From Ficedula albicollis (lineage: Eukaryota; Chordata; Aves; Passeriformes; Muscicapidae), in NCBI RefSeq assembly GCF_000247815.1, contig NC_021674.1:31649453-31713452 (forward strand): DNA of 64,000 nt, read 5' to 3'. The position numbers and the translations under genes were made by a program. Positions 1 to 16,300 of this stretch are shown piece after piece. Numbering within the stretch: position 1 is the stretch's first letter; every line of letters begins with the position of its first letter. The notes below the pieces were generated by a model, which was not told the DNA's origin, made no database searches, and saw nothing but the letters and a program-made list of their open reading frames with translations.

Positions 1-1060
1 TAGAGTCTGTTCCCACTGCCTTGTACAAAGTTTTAGAGTACAGTTTGATGAGAAACGCTGTAACACATTGACTCACAAACCCCTCTCCAACCTTTACTTA
101 TAGAAAGAAATATGGAGGGAGAGGCAAAATTGTTAACAAACCAGTAGGGTGCTGAACCTCACTCTGAAAACAAAAAGCAGAGACTTATTGGTAGTGACAC
201 ATGAAAGTGCCACAAGTTATTCAAGTTATACTTTATTAAGTATAAAAGATACTGCAGAACTAGTTTTGTTTTGTAATTTTTCTTATGCAAGTTACCTCAT
301 CATAAACATACATAAATGTTTATTGTAGCAGAACTTTTTCATCAATTAAACATTTCAAAATCAATTTCTCCTGCAGCACCAAACAAGACTGAATGGTCAT
401 ACAGCTTTAGAGTTTTGCAGTCATCTGACCTCTCTTGTAATCCAAATACTCTTCATCATAGCGAGCACACCTTCCTCTGGGCTGTTTGTTCCTGATAAAC
501 ACAGGACAGATTCTTACCAATGCCGCAATATGTGCTGAACAAACATTGTATCGTGATCTAAAAATAAAACCTGGTGAAATGAAAACTGAGACATTTGAAA
601 CCCCCATAAGACATTCCTGGGCTACGGGTATGTCTTTCGAAAAGTCAAGACACGCAGACAAATGACACAACACATCCTTATCAGACAACCTTTGTCCCAG
701 CCCATCAGACTTCTTCTCTCCCGTATGATGTATAGTATGGACTTGTGGACTTGACCTAATTGTGATGCTTTAGTAAGAGCCTAGCCTTTCTTTAGCAAAG
801 GGGATTGTCCACATAGACAAGGGCAAGTGATTGGTACACCTTCAGATAACTAACAGTGTCACTGAAGAAAATATTGACAGCACTGAATAAATGATGGTGA
901 AAACCACTAGGCAGAAGGTTTTGTTGTTACCCTTACCCTTACTTATCGTATTTGGGTTGCAAAACCACCTAAAAGAGTCCAAATCAATCTTTAAGCCCAG
1001 TGTGCAAGGCTTACATACGTTTGCCAAAAGCTAAGATCTGCTCCAAGCAACACATGAACT
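1..1060. other. Intergenic, nothing recognised
   Basis: Moderately AT-rich unique-looking DNA. A 93-codon frame on the minus strand (407-688) has no family resemblance, no flanking splice signals that extend it, and a composition expected by chance. I see no repeat, RNA gene or promoter here. Confidence 0.5.
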
Positions 1061-1192
1061 GAGACAGGAAAACGAATGACGAGCATAAAGAGGTGCAAGG
1101 TGATGACAGAGGGAGTTCCCAAATACGAGACAGGAAAACGAATGACGAGCATAGAGAGATGCAAGGTGATGACAGAGGGAGTTCCCAAATAT
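1061..1192. repeat. 66-bp tandem duplication (2 copies)
   Basis: Copy 1 runs 1061-1126 and copy 2 runs 1127-1192. Both start GAGACAGGAAAACGAATGAC and end TTCCCAAATA followed by C or T. Only a few substitutions separate them, for example CATAAAGAGGTG against CATAGAGAGATG. The period is a multiple of three, so short frames pass through both copies on both strands, but no gene is implied. Confidence 0.93.
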
Positions 1193-3999
<2,807 letters not shown>

Positions 4000-5689
4000 C
4001 GAGACTGCCAAAGTGTTATTTAATCACAAATAAAAGCAATGATGCTTCTTTCTGCCTCTCTCCCAGTGCTATCCTTAGAGGGCCAGGAGTCACCTCTCTG
4101 AACACCATTTTTCTTCCCAAAATCATCAGTCAAGCATTTTGATGTTCCTTTTATTTTTCCCTTACACACAAGGGCTTCTTTTTTTCCTCTCTTTTTCCCA
4201 AGTGAGGACTTACCCCTTGCAATAGGAAAAGGCTGAGAAATCCATTTCTAGGTGCCCTTTTCTCAGTATAAGCAGAGGCTTTTATAAACAATATTCATGG
4301 TCTGTTTGGAGTCTGTTTTCCTCTTACAATGATAGCTGCCACTTAAAAGGAGGAACAGACCTGCTCTCCCTCTAGTCAAAGCCAACGACAACATTTCTTA
4401 TCCTAAATCACCCTCATCTTTTCCTTCTCTCATAGAAGTGCTTTTCCCAGGCTCCAAGCCTTTCTCAGTAGCAGCGCCCCAACCCCCTCTGTTTCTTTTT
4501 TACCAGAGCTGGAGACTATATTCCCTTCCCATGAGAAAATGCCACTATAATATTTGCTGTTTTTTCTTTTTTTTTTTCCCTCTTCCACCCCACTCCCGTT
4601 TTTGTTTCCTTTTGACCCCAGTGACACACTGGGAAGAGCTTTCCACCCAGCCGTGCCCACTGATACTGAGCATCCCAGCCAAGCAACTACAGCTGATTTA
4701 AAACAAAGTCTTCTGAATGAATGGTTTGACCAGTCCCTTGCCACACACCTTCCCCCAGACTGGTTTGCTTCTCTGAGCCTCAGGGTCCAGATGTTCCCAC
4801 CACTCTCCTCATGCCTTCTTCGGAGCAGAGATAACACTGTCCCAAAGACGAAACCTCTGAGCCTCATCAGCAATGTTGAAAATGCATTTTGAATGCAGTC
4901 TTCATCACAAAGTATCCCAACAGCAGTGACATACTCATCTCGTTGCTTTGATCAGGCCACTCAAGAATATCAAGTATACAAAGAGGACAATTTGCTGAGA
5001 TCAGCTATGAAATTTTAAGAGGTGGTCACTACCTGCCCTGTAACAAAATTCCTGTTCTTAATCTGCACAGGGAAACATTTACAAGACCACTGGAGTTTTG
5101 TTTGGCTTATTTTTAGGCAATGGGAATTTTGGGTTTGTTTCCCAGGTTTCACATGCAGCCAAAGGGATTTTCTGAAACAAAACCATTACAACCTACAAAA
5201 AGATGGGCCACAAGACATTCTCACTGAACAAAAGCAGGAATATTATACTAACAGTAATAATTTGAATCATGAGAGCGTTTCGGGTGAACAGAAAGAAACA
5301 AAGGTGGGTTTTGGAAAGACGTATAGCCTCTGCTGCTGCTGCAGAGCTGATGCTTCTTTTGGATCCCCGGTGCCAGGAGAAAACCACCCTGGGTGCAGGT
5401 CAGAGCGTCACCGTAAGTGGTCACACGCAGGTACCTGTGCAACGTCACCGTTTGGCTGCAGTGAGGAGGAACCCCAATATTCCCATGGATGGCTGCACTC
5501 TGCAGAGGCGGCAAGCCTGTGGGGCCAGCCAGGCATGCATTTTCCCCCACCTCCCTCTTTTTCAAAGGGTCCTTTCTTATCATCCCCCCCTCCCCACTCA
5601 ACCTCCCCATTTCCACACGTTACCGGCATTCAAGGCAAATATTTCTCCCAGACTCTTTGGTCTGGTGTGTCCCCCCCGGCTTTTAGGAG
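4000..5689. other. Intergenic, nothing recognised
   Basis: Non-coding sequence with pyrimidine-rich patches around 4160-4200 and 4555-4600. A 248-codon open frame at 5022-5768 (+) overlaps a 167-codon frame in another phase and frames on the opposite strand. It has no recognisable domain, and the region is C-rich, which lengthens frames by chance. I do not call a gene. Confidence 0.45.
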
Positions 5690-5885
5690 GCCCCTTTATC
5701 AGGCAAGATCACGGCGAGCCGGGCAAACATTACCTCAGGGGCACCGTGAATCGGGGCTGGGGGTGTGAATAGGCCCCACGCATTCTCTGCGGCCTCTTCC
5801 CTTTCCTATAGCAACCAAGTTGGGAGCAGGCAGGTCACACAGCCCCTCCGTTGTGCGGAGAGCCCCGCCGGGGCCGGGGGGGCAG

Positions 5886-5933
<48 letters not shown>

Positions 5934-6130
5934 GCCCCGCCGGGGCCGGGGGGGCAGCCATTTGGTGGGAGCGGGTCAGGGGGGGACGGCTCTGGGGACA
6001 GGGGGCACGGGGGCAGCCCTCAGCCCTGAGCAAACATGGCAGGGTGTCCCGCTTCCTGCGCCGGGCCGGCCCACGGCTGCGCCTCACCGCGGGGCCCGCT
6101 CTCTCTTCCCTCTCACCCCAGCCGTCTTCG
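5690..6130. promoter_or_regulatory. CpG-island-like block without a recognised gene
   Basis: This block is much richer in CG dinucleotides than the DNA on either side, with sites such as ACGGCGAGCCGGGC, GTGCGGAG, CCGCCGGGGCCGG, GCGCCGGGCCGGCCC and CACCGCGGGGCCCG. In vertebrates, unmethylated CpG islands usually mark promoters. No start exon of a known gene is recognisable here. Frames of about 300 codons that start in the block run through the G run at 5887-5932 and carry no domain. It could be the promoter of a non-coding transcript, a distal regulatory CpG island, or simply a GC-rich minisatellite area. Confidence 0.5.
5861..5958. repeat. 26-bp direct repeats flanking a G46 run
   Basis: An identical 26-bp unit (starting AGCCCCGCCGGGGCCGGG and ending GGGGCAGC) lies at 5861-5886 and again at 5933-5958. 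Between them is an uninterrupted run of 46 G (5887-5932). The layout is that of a short GC-rich minisatellite, either a unit duplicated together with its G tract or an assembly join made through the repeat. On the opposite strand the interval is C-rich. Guanine quadruplex formation would be expected in the G-rich strand. Confidence 0.93.
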
Positions 6131-7124
6131 CTGGTGGGAAAGCCGAGCTGCTCCTCTCCACCCCGGCCTTTTCTGCCCTTCAGAGAGGAAAACAGCGTAA
6201 CAAAAAATCCTCTGTGTCAGCCACAGATCGCAGAGCAGAGTACCAGGCAAAAGGCAGGGAAGGAGCAGGAGGAGCCTGGCCAGTTTTCCCACAAGCAGAG
6301 GCTCCTCCAGAAGTCCTGGACTGGGACCCTGTGCCAGCAGACCCAGCACACTGCGTGCAGGGCACGAGCCACTGCTCAGGAGGGTCTCTCACGAGGGATT
6401 GTGCCTGCCTCTCCACACCAAGCCCCACATCTCCCCGACAGACTTCTCTGGAAAGCTCCTCGGCCTTGGCACATACAGCAGCACCAATGTGGGAGACATC
6501 TCCCTGTGCCACCTGGATTTTGCATGGCAGTGCTCAGGAATTGGCATCAGCTGTGCCGCTCACCAAATCTCAAAGCAATGCGGGCCTCACTCCAGCAGTC
6601 CCCTCATCCCTCACAAGGTGTGAACATCAGCTCCCTCACAGCACCCCAAATGTCTCCCACAGCCCTGTGCATGCAGTCTCCCGCTCCTTTCCCCACCACA
6701 GAGCTCTGTGCAGTTTCTTCCCAGGGGAATTTGCAGTGCACAGATCATGCAGTGCTTAGCTAAAGATACCAAAGGACCCTCTGACCTCGTAGAGGTCACC
6801 CCTCTCTTGGCACGCTTCCCACTGTGAGTGTGGAGATAAGGCCTAAACACAGTTGCACAAAAGGACGAGATCTCAGCCCCGTGAAACTGGGTGCCCTAGG
6901 GAACAGCAGACAAGGCACACATTCTGGCATCAGTGACCAGAGACAGCACTGATCGACAGCCTGGGAATGTCAGGCAATACACTTTTTCACAGGGAAAAGG
7001 GAAGAGGATGACATTTTGGCTCTGTATAGCTTTCCCTTGCAAAATATTTATGATCTGATGTGACAGAGAGAGTCATGGGCAAAACTCTACGTGCAACAGC
7101 AGCCTCCCTGCGGCTCTACACATA
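6131..7124. other. Intergenic, nothing recognised
   Basis: GC content falls gradually away from the CpG-rich block. Open frames continue from that block on both strands but show no domain or conserved motif. No repeat family was recognised. Confidence 0.45.
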
Positions 7125-7365
7125 AGGAACAAGCACAGCTGTGCTGAGTCAAAGTGAGCATCAATCTAGCCAAGTGCTCTGTCTCCAATGCTGGCTAATA
7201 GATGCCTGAGGGAGAAGAAGAGAAGAGCAGGCCAACAATGATATTGCCTCTGCATGCTCTTCAAGGCTGATTGTAGCTCAGGACTTCTTGAGACAGACAC
7301 TGCTTTCACAACTAAGAACCCTTGAGGGACTGTTACTCTTTGTGTCTGATTAATCATCATCTCAG
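7125..7365 (-). mobile_element. Probable ancient CR1-like repeat, antisense
   Basis: The stretch containing GTGCTGAGTCAAAG, CATCAATCTAGCCAAGTGC, CTGTCTCCAATGCTGGC and TAATAGATGCCTGAGGGAG resembles the opposite strand of old CR1-type LINE 3' ends found in birds and other reptiles. The similarity continues through GCTCAGGACTTCTTGAG. It is diverged, has no coding potential, and the edges are approximate. The call rests on memory of the family consensus and was not computed. Confidence 0.5.
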
Positions 7366-10300
7366 GAATCACAGATTTTTAGCACTCACTGCATCCTGAT
7401 GTTTACCCAGGGGTTCTATAAAGGACTAACCCTCTTTGCTTTTGTACTGTACATGATACTGCCTTCCCCTGGCATCTTAAACTAACAAAAAAGTAGGTAA
7501 TTTTTCTTTTGGAAGCATGGTAGTGTCTGGGATGGCAGAACAGATTCTTTGACCCCAGACTCCTGGTAAAATGTTGGATACACCCACCCAAGGAGAGGGA
7601 TGCACAGGCATCTGAGCTCAGTTCAGTGTCTTTTCCATCATAACCAGGTGTAATGGGGCTTGTTGCCTTTTCATGCCAGAGACATGGGTCCTGGGGTTGA
7701 TATTGTCCTTAGCTGTTTGGAACAGCTCCTGTCTCTGCCAGGGAGCTCTTCCAAGAACTCCTGGAGGATACGATGGCACCACAAATTCAGCAATATTTTT
7801 CTCAATTTTACCTTGCTCGGCTATTTTATGTTCTGCAGCCCTTCCCCAGGAGCCCTTTCAGTCACTGACATGGTACACCTCTCCCAGAGGATGGCCACGG
7901 ATAGATGCAATACCTTCCTTAGACTCAGCTTAACCCATCAGAGAGCTCCAAAGCCACCACAGTGCTCCCAAGTCTAAAACCAGAGATACTGAACAGGACT
8001 TTTTTTTTCCAGGAGAGAAAGGAGGATAGATTCTTAAGGTGTAGGCGTGAAAGGGACCCTGCTCAGATATCACCAGCACCACCCTCTGAAAACATCACAA
8101 GAAGGATCTCCCATAGTACCATTAGATTGTTTGCCCCTTCGTCAACCAGCCTGACAGTAGGAAATTTTTTCCCTGTATCATACCTCAAATATTCCTGGAC
8201 ACTTATGCATGCTAAGCCTCATACCAGCTGGAGGTTTTCCAGGATCTGTGGTTTTACTCCAAAGTATAGAGGGAAACTGTCAATTTCAATTCTCGTATGT
8301 TTCCAAAATGAGTGTGTTGTGGTTATTTTACTAACATTTTTTTATGTCACGGTAGCAGCCGTGAGGCACTATGAATTGTACAGATGGTGAGGAAAGAATG
8401 GTCTTCCCAAAATCCTACATGATTCATGGAGAATTAGGATGCTGACGAAAGGTGGGTAGCAGGGAGTAGTAGGCCAGGAAAGTGATAGTGACGGTGACTA
8501 ACATCCTGAAATCCAGGAGCCATTTAGGCTCTCCTACCCACGCCTGAGACCCTCCGACACTCTTGTGGTTTCACAGTCATATATTCCACTTTCTAAAAAA
8601 GCTTTTGCTCTCCCCCAAAGCTTGTGCAAGGCCCACCCAAACAACGGAAGAAACTCACTGACCAAAGGAAAACTGGTTGCACCCAAAGTGCTGACACACA
8701 CCGCACGACCCAGCCAGGAGCCGAGCGTGAGCGTTTTCCTCCGCTCTTGGGAATTTCACAGCTCAGCAAGGGGATGGAAATAAAGACGTGAGAGAAGTGC
8801 TTTTTTAAGTGGATAGTGCCCCTTCAAGCTATTGCTACATCCTCTGCTGAGAGATAGCGGGGTCCGTCTCAGGGTATTTTGGGTTGTAGGTAAAACATCT
8901 GACACCTTCTACTGGATCAAGGGTAGGGAAATTCCTCCTTGCAGGGCCGTTCTCTTGCTTGTGGCAAGAAGTCTGCTTCCATCTTGACATCCATAACAAT
9001 TCCCACCATGTGGCTAGGATTGCACTTTCCAGAAAATGGAGAACACTAGGCTTTTGATCACTCACTGAAGACACTTTTAGTCATATCACAAGGAAAAGGC
9101 TGGTGAATAGCAAAGAGCAGGAACAGTCTACAGAGTCCGTGACTTGCTCTTCAAAGGCCTCTGAGGGCGTCAGGAGAGAGGGGGTATAAGAAGGAGCGGG
9201 TCCTGTGCCAGAGAATGTGGACTGGAAGACTTTGGGCTGTGGCCTGCAATCCCAGCTCCACAGGGTGACATGATGCAGCACCATGTGTATGGTGAGCTTC
9301 CAGATGTTATACAAAGCATGAGACACAACAGGGCATAGTAATACCCTCCAGCATCACCCTGACCCACTCCAGAGCTGGACACTGCCTCCATGTAGGATTA
9401 TTGCCCTGTGCATCCAAGCTCAGGCCACATGGGACCATGGGGAAGGCTTTCTGCTGGTTCCCAACCCCCAGGGAGGCTGGAAATCAACTGAGAAGGGCTA
9501 ACCACCACCATGGCATAGATAGGCTCAGCATGCAGAGCCACCCACATTCCTTCTCCCTGACTCCAGGGCAGAAAACCAGGCACTGCCTGGAAATCAACTG
9601 TGTTATCTGGGTTTAGGATATTGGCCAAGTTGGTGGATTTGGTGCACTGACCATGCTACAGACAGGGCTGGCTGTTTACAGTGCAGCAGGGAGAATGTGC
9701 TGCTAAAACGGCACCAGCCTCAGCCTCAGAGGGCTCTTGCCACACTCTTTCCACCAAAAAAAAACTTGAAGAAGGATCCTGGTGGAGAAGGCAAATCCCA
9801 GCACTGGCCGAGAAGATCTGCTGGCAAGCTCTTTGTCTTTGCAAAGCTTAAAGACTCAGCCAGGGAAGTTATCAGGAGACCTGAATCGTCAGATGATGCT
9901 CCATCCTAACACAGGGGTGGTACCAGTCACAACTTTCGCCCTGAGCCACAGAGAATCTTTGCATGACCCTGTTGTTCCCAGCTTTTGCCTCTGCACCAGA
10001 TATTCCCATAGAAGAGAAAACATGAATTTGGGATTCAAGCACTGGGCTCAGGTCTCCCTTCTCTGCATGCAGCAGGCAAACCCCTCCTTGCCTCAATCTT
10101 CCCTCCAGGACCCAAGGCTGATAGGTCTCAGCCCCCTTTTCCTGGGGTGATGGGAAAAAAAAATCTCATCTGCTGAGGGCTGTGTAGGCATCAGCCCCCA
10201 TGCTTCCTGATGGGGAGCAGGTTAACACGTAGCTTGTGCGTCATGTTTGCAGTTTATTTAAAATCAAAGACAGGCAGGAGACTAGCAGGGATGCGTTGGC

Positions 10301-13300
10301 TAAGGGCCACTTATCCTGCCACCCCCGTGTGTGTAAAGTCTCCATTTGAGGCATCTGTGCCTCCCCAAGGGCACATCCTCTGCTCCCGGACTGTGGGCAG
10401 AGCATCTCTTTCCAGCTGCCTCCTGCCCCCCAGCCTTGCAATTGCCTGTGAATGAAACAGAGCTATTATTGCTACTTCTTTTAAAACCCATTTCCAAGAA
10501 AAGAGAAAGAAAGAAAAAAAAAATACATGCTAACAGGAGCCTTCGGCAAGGCACCCACCTTTGTCTTCCTGCCTCACAGCCACCCACCCAAATCAGCAAG
10601 AGCAGTGGGTGGCATTTACAGAATATCTCCCTGCTGAGATGCAAAAGCACTAGGAAGGTGGCCTAGCTACCAGAATGGGAAATGCAGTGGTCTGAGAGCA
10701 CTTGGCCCCAAACTGAAGTGGTTTATTTCTGGTAACTCAGCCACAGCAGCTTCCAGTAATGCTCATAAAGCTCCTTTCCGCTCAGGAGACAGTGACTTCC
10801 AAGGACCATCTCAGCTACTGCTCTAGTCTGGCCTCCCTTAAAGCATGCTGGTGGCAGGCTGAACTCCATGAGGGAGCTGAAGCTGACCAAGATCCCATGT
10901 GGGGGACACGAGAGATCTCTTAATAGAGCCCACAAGGCACCTTTACACCATGAGTATTGACAAGCCAACCTCATATGGTCTGGCCAGTGTCCATGTGTTT
11001 AGAGAAAAAGGGAGCAGGATGGCTTATGAAGATTGCCAGGTCCTGTCACTCCCAAGATCTGCCTTATCCATGCAGGAACTCCCAAAGACCTGCTCTGGAC
11101 AGGTTGCTCACATCACCTCACTGCCACCAAGCCCACGACAAGGCAGTGTTAGCTGGGAACAGCTGTGGCTTCTCCTTACATCTCCTCTAGATCTAATGAT
11201 GTCTGGCATTTGCACTGTCCCGTGGGGAAGCTGGGATGTTGCCTGAAAGATGTCTCTTGGGGAAGCTGCAAGAACAAAACCGCAGCACATCAAAGCCCAG
11301 CCTTGCCCAGAGCTGTTGTGCATTCAGATCCAGTGACTCCATGCCGTAAGAATGCCACCAGAGCTGTACCAAGTGAAGTGAAGCTGAAGAAGGCTTGGGC
11401 CAGCCAGCTACCACAAACCACTCTTTTGCCATGCCAGACGCCATCACTGATTGTTATCCTGCTTGTTGCCAAACAGAAACTCTCATCTATCACGGTGTCC
11501 TGCCTCCCAGCCCAAGTGGAAAACAGTAGCAGGGTCATAGAGCATCAGCTCCAGCAAAACATTACCTCTGCTCCCCACAGCACCCCTTGCTCTCTCTGGG
11601 GTTTCTCCTGACTGCATGTCTCCAGATACCTACCATTGCCACAGCTGGGCACTCGATCCTGAGAACCTGACCCTGGCCAGATCCTGGCTCCAGTGGCTAA
11701 ACAGCACCACCTGGGGTACTTTATAAAGCAATTGGCTAATGCTCTTCTTGGTCATTAAAAATATTTCTTGTGTTCTGCACTTAAATATTTGCTGGTTTCA
11801 AGGGTTGCACAATCACCCCTTTTATTTGCTTGGAGTTTGGCCCCTTTGAATTTCAGCCTGTGCCCCATTCACCTGAAACTGAAAGCTGTTGCCCACCAGA
11901 GCCTCTCTACTTCCCCCTGCAACATGTATGCCACCATTGCACTGCCCTTATTTCCTTTCCAAACTACTAGGAAGGCCACAGTGCTCCCTTGTTTGAGGCC
12001 ATGCACTTGCTATAGCAAATTGCTCCCTGTTTTTCCTCCTGTCCTGTCATTTTGGAGGTCAAAGGTGGCCATGCAGCACAGAGATGGAGAGTGACGGAGC
12101 AGCAAGGAAAGACAAAACCTCTGTGCACGGAAAGCACACCCGATGAGTACACACAGCTTGGCCTCAGCAGCATCCCACTGTGTGAACAGGCACACACAAA
12201 CACAGCAGCATGCACACACAGACCCAAGCACCGCCGTCCAACACCAGCGCGCTGGCTCCAGAGCACAGCTCAAGGGATCTGCCCCTGAACTCCCAGACGT
12301 GGATTCTTATTTATCCTCTCTCCCAGACACTGCCCAAAGCACTTGTTCATCTTCCAACCCAAAAGTCAGGGCAAGGAGCATCAAGGAAGTTGTCCCAGAA
12401 GATTCCACTTCCCACTCAGGTTGGCAAGCATTGTCAGTTCCCTGGAGTCAGCCAGGGGCTGTTGCTAGCACAGGGAGGAGGGATCTCATTCCCAGCTGAT
12501 ATGGAAATGATGGGGATCAGCTGAGAGCCCATTTCCACTCCCTCTGCTGCTCCAGGCTGTGATCTGACCTTTCCTTAGCCACTTTAATGACTTAGCATAT
12601 CTGAATTTCCTGCCAAGTTTCAATCACAGGGATGGAGAGAGAGAGAGAAATACATGTAGTAAAGGGGAAAGGCGAGCAAGGCAAAGGGAGGGAGAGATAT
12701 ATTATCTGTATCACGTCAGCTTGGGAGAGAAGGTCCCGAGGAAATGAAGGCAAGCAAAGCAGTATATGCTAGCAATGCCTTTCCTTCAGGCCAGCCAAAG
12801 ACCAAAGCTCGGCAAGGAGATGAGGTGCTGCAGTAAGGGAGAAACACAACCAAAGAGTAAAGGACCTCAGTAGGGAAGGAAGAGAAAGAGAGTCAAAAGG
12901 TGAATGGAGATGTAAGCATCTCCATCCTCCACACAGACTCCCAGTAATCAGGACTATGTAAGAGCTTTCAGGCTCTAGACAAGTGAACTAGTGATAATTA
13001 ACAGCCAGTAGAGAACAGGTGGCCAGAGCAGCTTGGATGCAGGGCAGGCTTGCAAAGAGCTTGCTGATCACTAAACCTCATAAACACAAGAGCCCTCTGA
13101 TGCCTCCAAGTACCAGTGGCCTTCTCTCTGGGAAGCCCAGTCATTACAGCACTTGACCCTAATACATGATATTTTCCAGTAAAGGTATGTTCCCTTCCTG
13201 TCTGTGCCTCTGCCTCACCACTCTGCAAAGGAAAATGCCAGCAGGGATGTAGCCATGCTCTGTTTGCCCCAACAGGGCAACGAGGCCAGGGGCATGCCTG

Positions 13301-16300
13301 TTCTTTCAGTTCTTGTTTGTTGCTGACCTTAAACCAGGATGTCCTCTCTGTCTGCCAGTGGCTATGGGTAAGGTTGGCTCAGACTTCTCAGTAAGGAATC
13401 CAAAACTTCTCATGCCTCTCCATTTCTCTGATCCATTCACGCCACTGCTTCCAGTGCACTCAGTTTGCGCTCTGGAGAAATGAGCCTTGAACTTGTCCTG
13501 TCCTCCTGCAGTGACCAAATTGTTCCAGGGATATGCTGGAAGTGCTCTCCCAGGTCAGCTTTGTTTGTCACTGTGGTGTTTGCCAAGCCAGGACTCAAGT
13601 GCAACGCAGCCTGGGCTTCCACAATCCACCTTCCTTCCCTGTGGGGCCCCACACCTCTGGCCTTCTGCAGCCCTAGCATCTAAAGGAGAGCAGGAAAAGC
13701 TTTTTCTTGGCTTTGGAGAGGGGAAAAAGAGTGATAAGGTGGTAAAAAGAGAAAAGCTGATGGTACCTGCAGTGCCTTCTCTCTATGCAGACTTAGTTCC
13801 TTCTGTCCTCAGTTCTGCAAATAGCAACAAACACTGTGCATTGGTATTACTGCTGACGTTTTAATTATTGTTACTAATAATGCAATTGATATTAATAAAC
13901 AGTGCTTTCTGAGGAGTGGAGAAAACCCCTACAGCAGATGCAGAGAAGAATGAAATCAAGGAGATGAACTTGGGTGGATATCCCACACCAGCACTCCCCA
14001 CACCACACTCCACTCCCAGGCTGTTGCTCTCCCTCCCCCCGTGGTCCATCTGGTACCTCCCAAAGAGCACTGTGGCAGCAGGACAGAGTCAGCGTCCCAG
14101 GCTTCCTCTCAGCCTGCTGGGAGCCACCATTCTTAGTCTCACTTCGCAGCAGTGCTGAGCTGGCTTGGAAACCACTGTGAGTAGCCAAGGAGAGGAAATT
14201 AACTCTGAGGCCACTTTACCACGAAGCCTCAGAAGCTAATCAGAGAACTTTATTAAAAAATAATAATGGCGATAAAGAGAGAAAAAAGTAAGCCGCTTTG
14301 GAAGCCGTTCAACTGTGAACTGCTGGGAGCATGGGAGGCCCTTCCAAATGCAAACACAAGCGAGCCTCCTCAGGGCCAAGCTGCACTCAGGACAGCAGGT
14401 TGTGGTTATCAGTCGTGCCGAGGTCCAGCGCCAGATCATTCCTGATCAAAACCAGCCCCTGCTGGGAATGAAACACATCCCCTCACCACTTTTTGCCAGG
14501 ATCAGTTCCTGCCTGGACAGCAATGAATGAAAGCATTTCACAGAAGCTGGTGGTGCTTCTTCCCAGAAGTTTTCCCCTCTGAAGCCAGGGAATCCCCAGC
14601 AGCATGCCTGAGGCTTACCCAAGTTCTGCTCTGTGGCAGCCAAAGCTCTTCCAGCGCCTGGTGATGTGGCAAGACCAAGATAATCTCAAAAGTCTTTCAT
14701 TTTTAAATGTTTGTTTTAACAAGTGTTTACAAGCAAAGTATTGCTCAGAGGCTCAGGGTGCAACCTGTGGTGCACTCCCCTTGATATCACAGAAATCAGA
14801 TGAGGCAGGATTGGCTGTCCTCAGAGGTACTTGCACCTTGTAATTGTATTTCCTAAATTCCTTTGTACTCCTTCACCACCACTGCTAAGAGTGAGAAGAT
14901 GGGAAAGTACCACTGCTTTCCCTCTAGTCCATTCTCCAGCTGGGAGCCAAAGCATGACTGAAACCCATTCAAACAGGGAGCAGCAGAAGTATAAGGTTCC
15001 TTGGACTCAGATTCTCTTGTCCCAACAATCTCTGGATGGGATCGATAGGAAACCAAACATCCTGTACACACACAGCATATGGTGCAGCAGGGACATGAGC
15101 TTATTGCCCATTTCCTCTTGAGCATGTCTGCACCTGCCCTCAGTCCTGCTCACAGCATGAAACAAGAGGTGCACACAAACTGCCAGCTCATGCCGGCCTC
15201 TTTGTTCCCCAGGCAGCTTCCAGGGAGCAGATCCCCTCCCCTCTCCATCCATGGGGCACAGTGGAAGCAGGAGAGGAGTAAGCAGGAACGGGAGAGGAGT
15301 AAGAGTACTGCTCCTCTGCTCCAGGGAGAAGGGAATCCTGCAGCCCACACTGCTGAAATCCAGGTGCCTTTCCAGTTTTCTCCCCTCCAGGCAGTATCCA
15401 CCAGGCTCAGCCCCCAGCACCTTGCCAGTGTGGCGAGGAATTGCTCCAGCAACTAGGCTCACCCTTCTCCCCTGGCCCAGGGTCCTGGAGTACAAGAGAA
15501 GGAGAAAGCACTTGGGGCAAGGGAGTAACAGGCACTGAAAACCTGAGAAACCCCTCAGCTAAGGGAAACAGGTACTAGGGTCCCTTCAGTATGTCTTGAC
15601 CACTATATCTATGAGGCTTTCCCCTGCAATCTCTGTATTCCTTTGGGCCAAGCCCAGCATGAGTCCCTTTCTACTTCTATTATTTCCACTGTGTGGTCCA
15701 TTACACAGCTGGATGTCTTGGACATAAAAAACAGCTCTCATGGCTAAATTGACTGTACTGCCTAATCCTTCATCACGGCTGAGAGTTTTCATCTTGAGGG
15801 AGAAGTAACAGAGGTCACTTCACTGCCTCTGTTAGGTTAAATGAGAATCTCTCTGGGGCTCTCCTTGAAAATCAGTCGTCTGGGAGCTGTGAAGTGCCCC
15901 CAGGGAGGCATAAGCAAGCTCACCCACAGACCTGGAGTGCATCTCAAGCACTGATATTGAATAAATCCCTGAAGCAAATTCTCCCTTTGCCCAAGGACGC
16001 CCTCACAAGGGAAAACACATGCATAAGTAAGACCTGGAGAAGACTGCACCAAAAGCCACAAGCTATTCCTTCACCTGCAGCCCACCTGCAGCCAAAGCAG
16101 ATATCTACACCTTCACTGAAAGCCCACCAGGATTTTCCTTTCCTCTGCTGCCCACTCTGCCTGGCAGAAAGGACCAAAGTAGGGAGGCTGAAGTGGCTGC
16201 CACAGCCCCTCAGGCTCTTTGTGCCCCTCTACCCAGGTCCCAGGCTTCAGGAGATCATTATCAGTGGCAGGTGACTCCCGGATTATCTCTCACCACCCTT

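Noticed and set aside
407..688. 93-codon minus-strand frame
   Set aside because: No family resemblance, no splice context and a length within chance expectation.
5022..6763. Two long plus-strand frames (248 and 332 codons)
   Set aside because: They lack domains, overlap comparable frames in other phases and on the other strand, and one crosses the G46 tract. GC-rich or C-rich DNA yields such frames by chance.
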